Positions 35,048 through 43,328 of a stretch of DNA of 59,574 nucleotides are shown piece by piece. Position numbers and translations under genes: made by a program. Source of the stretch: JAAXGI01 sp963579625 (lineage in GTDB: Bacteria > Gemmatimonadota > Gemmatimonadetes > Longimicrobiales > Gaopeijiaceae); assembly GCA_963579625.1 (NCBI GenBank), contig CAUZHN010000006.1, forward strand, positions 1-59,574, given 5' to 3'. The stretch's first letter is position 1. Every line of letters begins with the position of its first letter. The notes under the pieces were generated by a model. That model worked only from the letters and a program-made list of their open reading frames with translations. It was not told the DNA's origin and made no database searches.

Positions 35048-35177
35048 GAACCCTTCTCGCGAACTGTGCTTGTCACGCGAAAAGGCCAAGCAGATTCCCT
35101 GCGGCTCAGAGGATCTCTAGTACTTGCGTTGATGAGTGGGATCCAGGGAGAGCACAGAGGTCTTTATGCCTCCCAAA

Positions 35178-35417
35178 TCATGGCTTTTTGTCTGGGCCGG
35201 TCAACGCTCTGCCCAACGCTGCTATCCGGGACGCAGCCTCCCTGGCGGTTCTACTAACACCAGCCGCAATCTTAGAAGCCGCGATCTTGGAATTCTCGAC
35301 GATGCGCTGCTCTAGCTCCTCATCCGAGAGGTCACTCACGTCCACTCCCAATGACTTTGCTCTTTTTCGTAAACTGCGGATTGCTTTCTTACGCCTGATA
35401 GCAGGAATCCAAACCAT
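35178..35417 (-). CDS. Small basic hypothetical protein
   Basis: A 79-residue protein starting at ATG 35417, supported by a GGAGG site 5 bp upstream. It is highly basic at the N-terminus (IRRKKAIRSLRKRAK), has an acidic segment (DVSDLSDEELEQRIVENS) and an Ala-rich helix (AASKIAAGVSRTAREAASRIAAL). It could be a nucleic-acid-associated or coiled-coil protein. No family is recognised. The good ribosome site is the main support. Confidence 0.55.
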   Translation of the reverse strand: MVWIPAIRRKKAIRSLRKRAKSLGVDVSDLSDEELEQRIVENSKIAASKIAAGVSRTAREAASRIAALGRALTGPDKKP

Positions 35418-35507
35418 GTGGCCTCCGGAGGCGCTGATATGGATGGACTAGGGCAACTTCGTGGCTCGTCATCCAGATTAGAAACCTATCACTCGTCCCA
35501 ACACCCC

Positions 35508-35537
35508 ATAAAAGAGCCCTCGGCAATGCCGAGGGCT
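35508..35537 (-). terminator. Rho-independent terminator of tRNA-Arg
   Basis: On the plus strand the stem AGCCCTCGGC (35515-35524) pairs with GCCGAGGGCT (35528-35537). Read from the minus strand it is followed by CTTTTAT. The 19-nt core is identical, in sense, to the terminator after the tRNA array at 17.88 kb. Confidence 0.85.
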
Positions 35538-35546
35538 ACAGTTCAG

Positions 35547-35620
35547 TGCGCCCGGGAGGACTCGAACCCCCAACCCCCGGATCCGAAGTCCGATGCTCTA
35601 TCCAGTTGAGCTACGGGCGC
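35547..35620 (-). tRNA. tRNA-Arg(TCG)
   Basis: Minus-strand cloverleaf: acceptor GCGCCCG/CGGGCGC, anticodon loop CTTCGGA (anticodon TCG) between CGGA and TCCG, T-arm GGGGG-TTCGAGT-CCTCC. The acceptor is the same as the Arg(ACG) gene in the array. Confidence 0.93.
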
Positions 35621-35663
35621 GAGGAGGTCTCTAAAGTTATGTGACGGAGGGCGGTGGAACAGT

Positions 35664-36614
35664 TCACCGCCTCACGAATTTCTCGACCTCTCCACTAACG
35701 GGATCCGCCACGAAGATCTCGTTCATGGGGCTGATCGCAATGTAATGTGCTTCCCCGAACCGACCGGGCCCATCTCCGCTCTGACCGGTTGCAGCAACCA
35801 CGTGACCGTCTGCATCGAGTCTGACAATCTGACCTGCGAACCCGCTGACCATATAGATACCGTCCCCGCTCGTAACCAATCCACACGGGAGCCCGGCGTA
35901 GCTGGACTGACGTATGAAGTCCCCATTGAGATTGAATACCTGGATTCTCTGGTTCTGTCGGTCGGCCACGTGAACCTGCCCCCGAGAGTCGACGACGATT
36001 GAGTGAGCAACATCGAACTCGCTCACACCCGTTCCCTGGCCACCCCAGTAGGTAAGGAACCTCCCGTCTTTATCGAACTTGAGTACACCTGGCTCTCCAT
36101 TACCATGTCCCTGGGCAATAAAGATTTCACCCGCGGGGCCAAAGGCGATGTCGTTCGGTTCACTTAGGTAACGTTCGCCGGAAGCTTCGTCCCACATTCC
36201 CGCCTGGTCTGGAACGCCAAGCATCATCAGTACCTCACCCTCCGGACTCAGTTTGGCGACAGTATGACGACGCACATCTGTAATCCAGAGATTGCCATCC
36301 TCATCGATCCGAAGCCCGTGTGACCGCCCGATACCGTACTCGTCTCCGAACGATCGAATGAATTGTCCCGAGGCGTCGAACTCTGCCAGCGGGTTCGCAC
36401 CCCGATGGAAGACGTACAGATGACCGTTGGGATCGAAGGCTACAGCTGAAGAATTCCCCAGGGTAGTTCCCTCTGGTATGCTCAGAGGGTCTGTGACAGC
36501 CGTATAGTCCAGTTCGGGCGCGTTCTCGTATTCAGCCTGTGACTGTGCCGACAAGTCCGCGGAAATAGAGGCAATAGCCAATGTCAGCGAGAGCGCAACG
36601 GTGAAGCTTCTCAT
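35664..36614 (-). CDS. Exported NHL-repeat beta-propeller protein (third copy)
   Basis: A 316-residue protein with a signal peptide (about 1-23; MRSFTVALSLTLAIASISA) and NHL blades: VAFDPNGHLYVFHRG, LRIDEDGNLWITDVRRHTVAKLS, IAFGPAGEIFIAQGHGNGEPGVLKFD, IVVDSRGQVHVADRQNQRIQVFN, YIAISPMNEIFVADPVSGEVEKF. It is a compact six-bladed propeller with no extra domain. GAGGAGG precedes the ATG. It is monocistronic, just upstream (on the minus strand) of the tRNA-Arg gene. Role unknown. Confidence 0.86.
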   Translation of the reverse strand: MRSFTVALSLTLAIASISADLSAQSQAEYENAPELDYTAVTDPLSIPEGTTLGNSSAVAFDPNGHLYVFHRGANPLAEFDASGQFIRSFGDEYGIGRSHGLRIDEDGNLWITDVRRHTVAKLSPEGEVLMMLGVPDQAGMWDEASGERYLSEPNDIAFGPAGEIFIAQGHGNGEPGVLKFDKDGRFLTYWGGQGTGVSEFDVAHSIVVDSRGQVHVADRQNQRIQVFNLNGDFIRQSSYAGLPCGLVTSGDGIYMVSGFAGQIVRLDADGHVVAATGQSGDGPGRFGEAHYIAISPMNEIFVADPVSGEVEKFVRR

Positions 36615-36661
36615 AAGATCCTCCTCGGTACAGCGATGTTCAAACGGTGGCCCTATTCATC

Positions 36662-37050
36662 CTAGTAACGCAGTTCGTCACCATTGACGTGGAAGGTCTA
36701 GCTAGTGATTTGGCTCGTTTCTTCCGACGATTAGAACGCATATATATTGGCGAGCTCCTGCGGTAGTCCCACGCAAAAGGTATGTGGGTCATATCCGCGT
36801 GGGCATTGTAGGCTCCAGGGACAACCTGGTTAACGAGGATATTGCAGGGAGCAAGCTCCACCGCAAGCGCCCTAGTCCTGTCCAGAGGTCCTGTCTTCAG
36901 ATCCGCAGACATGCGTCTAGGGTGCTGGTTGAAGGAGTTTGGGCCCGCCATGGTGATGATATGCCCGTCGTCGTCGGAGATCAATCGTTACATTTCCGAG
37001 ACGATATTGGAGGCCACTGATTGCTTGCGGGGATTGGTCAGCTGTAGGAG
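36662..37050 (-). pseudogene. Relic of a short-chain dehydrogenase/reductase (SDR)
   Basis: On the minus strand the frame reads ASNIVSEM, then an in-frame TAA, then RLISDDDGHIITMAGPNSF, DRTRALAVELAPCNILVNQVVPGAYN. This is SDR beta-5, the active-site region and the PG motif (GHIIxMxG, LAxELAPxNILVNxVxPGxxxT). The catalytic YxxxK is replaced by NSFNQH. The expected C-terminus (VNGDELRY, stop at 36662-36664) follows in a different frame. The N-terminal Rossmann half is absent. One nonsense change, one frameshift and truncation make it a pseudogene. Confidence 0.75.
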
Positions 37051-37282
37051 TTAGACTCGGCCACTGAGAACAGCGGAGAGTTGTATCGTTCGGACTTGAT
37101 GGTGGGCGTGGGAGCATGAGATTATCAACCGGTGAAGAAATAGAGTTCCATGTGCAGTTTGAGGTTTGTGGGATGCCTGCTTGCGGAGAATGAGCGCTCA
37201 AGGCCACGGCGCAGGAACTCGGTGATGCAAGCGCGATCTTCTAGGGGAGAGGTGCTGATGCAACCCTTTAACGGATAAGACC

Positions 37283-38515
37283 ATGGCATACCAGAGCAGG
37301 CTCTTCTGGATCATCGTCGTGCCTATTGTCAGTATGACAACCCTCAGCTGTCGTGCTGTGCCACGGCCACCCCAGGATGCACCCAGAGAGTTTGTCGGGT
37401 CCCCTTCATGTGCTGAATGCCACCAGGAAATTTACGACCGCTGGGAAGAAACGTTAATGGCCAACGTGCTGCAGGATCCGGCGGAGCGGCCCGAAGTGGT
37501 TCTAGGAGACTTTTCGACCCCTGACTCGCTTGTGACCTTCAGCTTAGAGGATGTAGCGTTCACGTACGGGAGCGAGTGGAAACAGCGGTACTTCACGCAA
37601 GTCGGGGATGACTACTATGTATTCCCCGCCCAGTGGGACGTCCAGAATGGCATCTGGCGCAGATATTTTCCGCAGCCGGGAGGCGATTGGTGGACCGAGC
37701 ACTACCCAGTTGATCCGATGCAGCGCCCAACAGGACCTCTCTGCGACGGCTGCCACTCAGTTAACTACAATGTGACGACCAAGACGGTCACCGAGTGGAA
37801 TGTTGGGTGCGAGAAGTGTCACGGGGCCGGTAGCCTTCATGTCGAGTTCCCGATCTCTGAGACGATCGTGAACCCCAATTGGCCGAGTGACCCTGTGCGT
37901 GCCAACGATGTTTGCATTCAGTGCCATTCGCAGGGGCAGCCGAGGTCCAACCCCATTGAAGGCCAATACTACGATTGGCCAGTCGGCTATCAGCCTGGGG
38001 ATCGACTAACTGACTTCTGGGTCCTGGATGAACACCATCTCGGAGAGGAGACCTTCACCCATTGGCCTGAGGGGAGCGCCCACAAGAATCGGATGCAGGG
38101 AAACGACTTCGTACAGAGCCAGATGTACGTGAAGGGCGTGACTTGCTCTGCATGCCACGACGTTCATGGTACTCCGAATGAGGCCGATCTACTGCAGCCA
38201 GGCAACGCCGTCTGTACCGAGTGTCATAACCCGCAGCTTCAGCCGGGCCCACAGGGAACTCTGTCATATCACACCCAACACGAAGAGGACAGCGAGGGAA
38301 GCGTTTGTGTGGCGTGCCACATGCCACCCGTGGCCCGGACCGTGGGAGATGTATACGTCAGCAGCCACACCTTCCGGTTCATCTCACCAACCCTGACCGA
38401 GCAGTATGGCATCCCGAACCCGTGTACATCATGTCACACGGACGAGTCGAACGAATGGGCTCTTGAGGAGTTGAGGAACTGGCCATCCATTTCACCATGG
38501 CGGATCGGGGCATAG
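37283..38515 (+). CDS. Octaheme c-type cytochrome lipoprotein
   Basis: A 410-residue exported protein with eight CXXCH motifs: CAECH 43-47, CDGCH 154-158, CEKCH 176-180, CIQCH 211-215, CSACH 288-292, CTECH 311-315, CVACH 342-346 and CTSCH 381-385. A hydrophobic leader ends at TTLSC (C23), predicting a lipoprotein. The layout resembles cytochrome c554/DmsE-like multiheme families often fused to C-terminal TPR or HEAT repeats, but this one ends right after the last heme (DESNEWALEELRNW). It should carry electrons at the membrane surface. It leads a three-gene set with the beta-rich protein and the DUF2231 protein. Confidence 0.92.
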   Translation: MAYQSRLFWIIVVPIVSMTTLSCRAVPRPPQDAPREFVGSPSCAECHQEIYDRWEETLMANVLQDPAERPEVVLGDFSTPDSLVTFSLEDVAFTYGSEWKQRYFTQVGDDYYVFPAQWDVQNGIWRRYFPQPGGDWWTEHYPVDPMQRPTGPLCDGCHSVNYNVTTKTVTEWNVGCEKCHGAGSLHVEFPISETIVNPNWPSDPVRANDVCIQCHSQGQPRSNPIEGQYYDWPVGYQPGDRLTDFWVLDEHHLGEETFTHWPEGSAHKNRMQGNDFVQSQMYVKGVTCSACHDVHGTPNEADLLQPGNAVCTECHNPQLQPGPQGTLSYHTQHEEDSEGSVCVACHMPPVARTVGDVYVSSHTFRFISPTLTEQYGIPNPCTSCHTDESNEWALEELRNWPSISPWRIGA

Positions 38516-38516
38516 T

Positions 38517-39239
38517 GTGATCCCAAAAACCTCCAGATTCATTGCGTTGGCAAGTGTTGGCTTCGGTGTGTTTGTTGCGGCACCGGGGGAAGCTCAGGAA
38601 GGCGAGGGGTGTGTGGTCTTGTGTAGGCCGGAGCTGAAGATCGAGCCCGGGGTCACCTTCGAAAACCTCGGAGACCGGGCGCGAGTCGAAATCGATGGAG
38701 TCGTAGCGAGGACCGAACGAGAGACTGTCTTCGAGCTGGTCTTCGCATTAGAGGTGCCTACCCAGATCCCGCGGGTCGGGATGACATTCGAGGCGATTGT
38801 CATCCCTTTCGGGAGCACCTCCGAGCACCCTTTCACGGGTGCTACGGCGGAGGGGCTGGGCCGCGGCGACATTCGCGACAATGTAGTGGAGATCGAGAGT
38901 GAGCTTAACCTAGATCTCGTTGATTCCGATCAGACGGGAGGCTGGCTGTCATCCCACCTTGATATTGTCGATAAGTTTAGCCCGGGTGAGCAACCGGATG
39001 CCACGAGTGTTTACACACACAAGCTTGATTTTGAGTTGGATACGGCACTTCACGTCTTCAATTGGCTTCCGGAGGGTTACTGGCTGCGGAATGCGGAGGC
39101 CGAGGTCTCTATCGACTACCTTGCGACTGGGCTGCCAAAAGCTGGTGACCTGATCGGGGATGAGCGCTTCCTAGATGACGCGAGCCCGTGGTCGCTCGGG
39201 CTTATTTTGGTGCTTCCACTTGCACCGCTTGATCCGTGA
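38517..39239 (+). CDS. Secreted beta-rich protein of unknown function in the octaheme cluster
   Basis: A 240-residue protein with a GTG start 1 bp after the octaheme gene's stop, suggesting translational coupling. The signal peptide (about 1-26, ending PGEAQ) precedes CVVLC, a possible disulfide or metal pair, then about ten alternating beta-strands (LKIEPGVTFENLGDRARVEI, ETVFELVFALEVP, FEAIVIPFG, NVVEIESELNLDLV, THKLDFELDTALHVF, AEAEVSIDYLATGL, WSLGLILVLPLAPL). It could be a small outer-membrane barrel or a beta-sandwich. No family is recognised. Location between a cytochrome and a membrane protein suggests it is part of that electron-transfer complex. Confidence 0.72.
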   Translation: MIPKTSRFIALASVGFGVFVAAPGEAQEGEGCVVLCRPELKIEPGVTFENLGDRARVEIDGVVARTERETVFELVFALEVPTQIPRVGMTFEAIVIPFGSTSEHPFTGATAEGLGRGDIRDNVVEIESELNLDLVDSDQTGGWLSSHLDIVDKFSPGEQPDATSVYTHKLDFELDTALHVFNWLPEGYWLRNAEAEVSIDYLATGLPKAGDLIGDERFLDDASPWSLGLILVLPLAPLDP

Positions 39240-39294
39240 GGATCAATGCTCGGCCGGACATGACTGTCGTCGACACCAGCCCCTGTAGAGAATC

Positions 39295-39801
39295 ATGCAG
39301 CTGATCCCCCCTTGGGCTCCGAACATTCATCCAATGATCGTTCATTTTCCGATCGTGCTGGTGATACTTGCTGTAGCGGCAGATTTCATCCATGTCATGC
39401 GTCCGCGCACGCGAGGACTAGAGGGCATAGTCGCGTTGCTGTACCTGCTTGGCGCTCTCTCTGCCGTGTCCGCCTATGTGAGCGGTCGGCTGGCGGCAAC
39501 AACCGTATTCACACCGGGGATGGCACACGGCCTAGTGGATGACCACGAGAGCTGGGCGCTCGCGACTATGAGCTGCTTCGTTCTTGTCGTACTGCTCCGA
39601 CTGGGAATCCGATTCACACGTTACGCCAACACTCCGGGCACTCGGATGCTGTTCTTGGCCCTCGGCCTGGCTGTCTTGGTTGTGGTACAACAGACTGCCG
39701 AACGGGGAGCTCGCTTGGTGTACGAACAGGGTGTTGGAGTGATCCGGGGCACTTTTCCGGTGGGTCGTGATCCATCTGAACCCGGAGACCCGGTTCCCTG
39801 A
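39295..39801 (+). CDS. DUF2231 family integral membrane protein
   Basis: A 168-residue protein with four predicted helices (about 15-34, 44-65, 86-104, 117-133). NIHPMIVHFPIVLV (H12, H17) and GMAHGLVDDHESWA (H78, H84) place His residues at two helix ends, and RGARLVYEQGVGV is the family C-terminal block. DUF2231 function is not established; paired His residues allow, but do not prove, heme b or metal binding. ATG 39295 lies 55 bp after the beta-rich gene on the same strand, so it is probably in the octaheme operon. Confidence 0.85.
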   Translation: MQLIPPWAPNIHPMIVHFPIVLVILAVAADFIHVMRPRTRGLEGIVALLYLLGALSAVSAYVSGRLAATTVFTPGMAHGLVDDHESWALATMSCFVLVVLLRLGIRFTRYANTPGTRMLFLALGLAVLVVVQQTAERGARLVYEQGVGVIRGTFPVGRDPSEPGDPVP

Positions 39802-39905
39802 GGCTAAACCATACTACCGTCCCTCACTGACCGAATTTAGGGGTACTGATAAGGACCCGCCAGGTCACACTGAGGCTGGATAGGAAAGGCTTAGTGGGCC
39901 TTGGG

Positions 39906-40808
39906 TCAGGGATTCGGTTGAGGGAAATCCAAATCGCCCACCTCTAGATTGGCCACAACCGGATAGTGGTCAGAAGGGTAGCGTCCCTGCTCGCTGTACA
40001 CGACAGTCTCGACCAAACGGACCCCGATCGAGCCGCCCACGAGGATCCAGTCGATACGACCTTCCCATCCCTCGGGGGGCGGACCGAACCCGTTCGCAGT
40101 GATTGCTGGTCCGCGACGCTCTGCGGCCACGACCCACGCATCCTGGAGTCCCTGATCGGTGGCAACGAGCCAGGTGTCGCTCGTCTCGGCGATCGCGTTG
40201 AAGTCACCAGTAACAATGATGGTGCTGCCGGGTGGGAGTGCTGAGATACGCGCGTTGATCTGCTCCACTGCGTCGAGTTGCCGCTGACCTCGCCGAGAGC
40301 TGAAGTGGGTGTTGAAGACGTAGATCTGACGACCGGTCTCCAAGTGATGGAATCTAGCCCAGGTGACGATCCGGGAAGGCCGCCTTCCTCTCGTGGGAGA
40401 ATCCGGGGTGTCCGAGAGCCAGAAATTACCCGACTCGATCGGGCTCAGCTCATCGTACCGGTAGAAAATAGGCGTGGACTCACTGAGGCCCTTACCACCG
40501 TTGAGCCCCCGATCGATCCCGAGCCACCGATAATCAGGCAGCTCCAACTCCAGGAACTTGATCTGTTCGGTTAGCACCTCCTGAAGTCCAACGACGTGAG
40601 GGCTGGACCGTCTGATCGTTTCGGCCACTAGGTCCCTGCGATTGTGCCACACGTTATCGCCATCCCGGCCCATCGCGGTCCGGATGTTAAAAGTCATGAC
40701 ATTGAGTGGGAAGGACGCCCCAAGGGCTGTTGTCGTACCCTGAGCTACGAGCCCGGGTGACGGAATCAGAGAGGCCGCCACCAACATCAAAGGTAAGATC
40801 TTCGTCAC
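39906..40808 (-). CDS. Secreted endonuclease/exonuclease/phosphatase-family protein
   Basis: A 300-residue exported enzyme of the EEP fold. It has a signal peptide (about 1-22) with a GTG start, then NVMTFNIRTAMGRDGDN (metal Asn), VVGLQEVLTEQ (metal Glu), NTHFSSRRGQRQ (catalytic His), IVTGDFNAIAET (GDxN), GRIDWILVGG, and SDHYPVVANL (SDH catalytic His). All catalytic positions are present. These proteins cleave phosphodiesters or phosphomonoesters; substrates include DNA, sphingomyelin and phosphoinositides, and this one cannot be assigned. It is monocistronic. Confidence 0.92.
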   Translation of the reverse strand: MTKILPLMLVAASLIPSPGLVAQGTTTALGASFPLNVMTFNIRTAMGRDGDNVWHNRRDLVAETIRRSSPHVVGLQEVLTEQIKFLELELPDYRWLGIDRGLNGGKGLSESTPIFYRYDELSPIESGNFWLSDTPDSPTRGRRPSRIVTWARFHHLETGRQIYVFNTHFSSRRGQRQLDAVEQINARISALPPGSTIIVTGDFNAIAETSDTWLVATDQGLQDAWVVAAERRGPAITANGFGPPPEGWEGRIDWILVGGSIGVRLVETVVYSEQGRYPSDHYPVVANLEVGDLDFPQPNP

Positions 40809-40976
40809 GGGCCTTCTCCGGCAGGCGAAAAAGCTGCTTTTGTTTTTTGCTCAGACTTGGGTGAGGATCTCAGGCACAGAGTGCTAGTATTCTTGACTGG
40901 GTGACTGGCCTCTCGTCGAGTGGGCCTCCATCGTAATCCCAAAGTCCGAATCACGACAAGAAGAGGCCACGTATAC

Positions 40977-43235
40977 ATGACGATACGGCGAACGTGTTTC
41001 GCTCCAGCAGTTCTGTTTCTCTTCGCATCTTCAGTGGCAAGTCAACAGCTACGAAACGGACCAGGTGGAGAGCCTCCTCTCAACCTCCCGCGAATCGCAG
41101 GACCGATCGTAATCGATGGTCGAGTGGAGGAGGCAGCCTGGACAGGAGCCGCCCTGCTGGAGGGGGTTGTTCAGGTGCCCGACTTCGGAACCGAGCCCAC
41201 GCAAAGAGGGGAATTCCTTCTGGCCCACGATGGAGAGTACCTGTATCTGGCCTGCCTTATGTATGAGTCAGACCCTGATCTTATCCGAGTGACTACTCTG
41301 GAAAGGGACGTGAGCCCCTACCGGACAGATTCTTGTGGGATGCGCCTGGACACCTACAACGATGAGGAAAACTCGCTCGTCTTCATCACAACCCCCGCGA
41401 GCGTGCGCACCGACTGGACCTTCTCGAACGATGCGACTGGTCCACCCAATCGGCAGTGGGACACCTTCTGGGATGCGGAAGGCACCTTCACGGAGTTTGG
41501 ATGGTCCGCGGAGGTTCGGGTTCCCTTCTCGAGCATGGGCTTCCAGGTCATAGACGGGCAGGTCGTAATGGGCTTCTCCGTTACTCGAACGATAGTTCGA
41601 AACGCCGAGTCAATTGTTCACCCAGCGATTCCACCAAACTGGGGCCCGCAGAGTGTCGCGAAGCCCTCACAGCTCCGGAAGATGATCCTTACTGGTCTCG
41701 AACCGCAGAAGCCTGTGTACCTGACGCCGTATGTTCTGGGAGGTGGCGGACACTCTCACTCTCTAGATCAAGTGAACAGCCGATACGCCAGGAGATCGGA
41801 AGAGGTCATGGAATTCGGCGCTGATTTGCGGTATGGGCTTACCAGAAACCTCAACCTCGACCTCACTGCCAACACAGACTTTGCGCAGGTGGAAGCCGAC
41901 GATCAGCAAGTTAACCTTACGCGCTTCTCACTCTTCTTTCCGGAGCAGAGGAGATTCTTCCAAGAGCGCGGATCAATCTTTGAGGTCCCACTCGGCTCCA
42001 ACGAGCGCCTCTTTCACTCGCGTCGAGTAGGCCTCGTGAGCGGGGAGCAGGTACCGATCTATGGTGGAGGACGTCTTGTCGGTCGGGTAGGGGAGTGGGA
42101 TCTCGGTTTTCTGGACATGCAAGCCGCCGAGCACGGAGATATGCCATCTGAGAACCTGGGAGTTGCGCGGGTACGCCGAAGGTTCCTCAATGAGTTCTCT
42201 TACTTGGGCGGAATCATGACGAGCAGATTTGGAGATGACGGAAGCTATAACGTCCTCTATGGGACTGATGCAGTCATTCGACTTTTCGGACAGGACTACC
42301 TCACCTTGAACTGGGCACAGAGCTTCGATGATCACGAGGAACCTTCGAACGACCAGGAGGTCACGGGGCTCATGGACCGGACCCTCATCCGGGCGAACTG
42401 GCAGAGGAGAGGGAGAGATGGCGTAACTTATGACGGGAACGTGATCCGTGCTGGCGAGACATTTCAACCAGGAATGGGATTCCTTCGCCGAAGAGACTAC
42501 ATCTCTGGGAAGGGTAGCGTGGGGTATGGGTGGCGGCCTGGCGTGGGGTCCGCACTCAACCGGTACGGGTTTTCTGTCGACGGAAATCTCTTTTTGGGAA
42601 ATAAAAGAGCCATAGACGATTTGGCCGAGTCAGGCACATTTGGCCTCTCAGGCCAGTTAGAGAGTAGAGGCGGACACCGAATCTCCACGAGCATCAGAAG
42701 AAATTATGAAGACTTAAACAGACCCTTCTCTCTGTCTGAGAACACAACCGTCCCGATCGGTTCCTATTGGTTCTCCGAAGGTCGCCTCTCATACACCTCT
42801 CCCTCTGGGGATCTGTTCAGAACGAATGCGAGTGTCTCGGGAGGCCGATTTTTCGATGGGACACGACTCTCCTTCAGCTTCTCCCCCGAATGGTCAGTTT
42901 CCCGTCATCTTAGGTTCAACGGCACTTATCAAATCAACCGTATCGAGTTTGATGACCGGAACCAACAGTTCACTTTTCATCTGGCACGGGTGCGGACTGA
43001 GCTGACGTTCACCACAAAGACCTCTGCGTCTGCGTTCTTACAGTACAACAGCACTGGGGACCTAGTGGCGTTAAATATTCGCTTTCAGTACAACCCTAGG
43101 GAAGGACACGACCTGTATATCGTGTGGAACGAGACATTCAATTCGAACCGCTTTTCACTCGACCCGGTTAGTCCATTTAGCCAAGAGCGCGCACTTCTAG
43201 TGAAGTACTCCCACACCCTCACCCTTGGTCTCTAA
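40977..43235 (+). CDS. DUF5916 outer-membrane protein with CBM9-like domain (second copy)
   Basis: A 752-residue protein from ATG 40977, which starts a clean signal peptide (MTIRRTCFAPAVLFLFASSVASQ). The CBM9-like domain (about 35-225) shows GPIVIDGRVEEAAWTGA, GEYLYLACLMYESD, TFWDAEGTFTEFGWSAEVRVPFSSM. The DUF5916/barrel region shows LDLTANTDFAQVEADDQQVNLTRFSLFFPEQRRFFQERGSIFEV and many alternating strands through DLYIVWNETFN. It is shorter than the 12.3-kb paralogue, with a less elaborate barrel. Likely a surface glycan- or ligand-binding outer-membrane protein. Confidence 0.87.
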   Translation: MTIRRTCFAPAVLFLFASSVASQQLRNGPGGEPPLNLPRIAGPIVIDGRVEEAAWTGAALLEGVVQVPDFGTEPTQRGEFLLAHDGEYLYLACLMYESDPDLIRVTTLERDVSPYRTDSCGMRLDTYNDEENSLVFITTPASVRTDWTFSNDATGPPNRQWDTFWDAEGTFTEFGWSAEVRVPFSSMGFQVIDGQVVMGFSVTRTIVRNAESIVHPAIPPNWGPQSVAKPSQLRKMILTGLEPQKPVYLTPYVLGGGGHSHSLDQVNSRYARRSEEVMEFGADLRYGLTRNLNLDLTANTDFAQVEADDQQVNLTRFSLFFPEQRRFFQERGSIFEVPLGSNERLFHSRRVGLVSGEQVPIYGGGRLVGRVGEWDLGFLDMQAAEHGDMPSENLGVARVRRRFLNEFSYLGGIMTSRFGDDGSYNVLYGTDAVIRLFGQDYLTLNWAQSFDDHEEPSNDQEVTGLMDRTLIRANWQRRGRDGVTYDGNVIRAGETFQPGMGFLRRRDYISGKGSVGYGWRPGVGSALNRYGFSVDGNLFLGNKRAIDDLAESGTFGLSGQLESRGGHRISTSIRRNYEDLNRPFSLSENTTVPIGSYWFSEGRLSYTSPSGDLFRTNASVSGGRFFDGTRLSFSFSPEWSVSRHLRFNGTYQINRIEFDDRNQQFTFHLARVRTELTFTTKTSASAFLQYNSTGDLVALNIRFQYNPREGHDLYIVWNETFNSNRFSLDPVSPFSQERALLVKYSHTLTLGL

Positions 43236-43328
43236 GAGAGTACAGCCTGCCCCGAGAGCCTGGAATCGTCTCAGGATCACTGGCTGATAAGAATGCGTGT
43301 TCCCTTGAGGGCCCTTCCAGCGAGTGGC

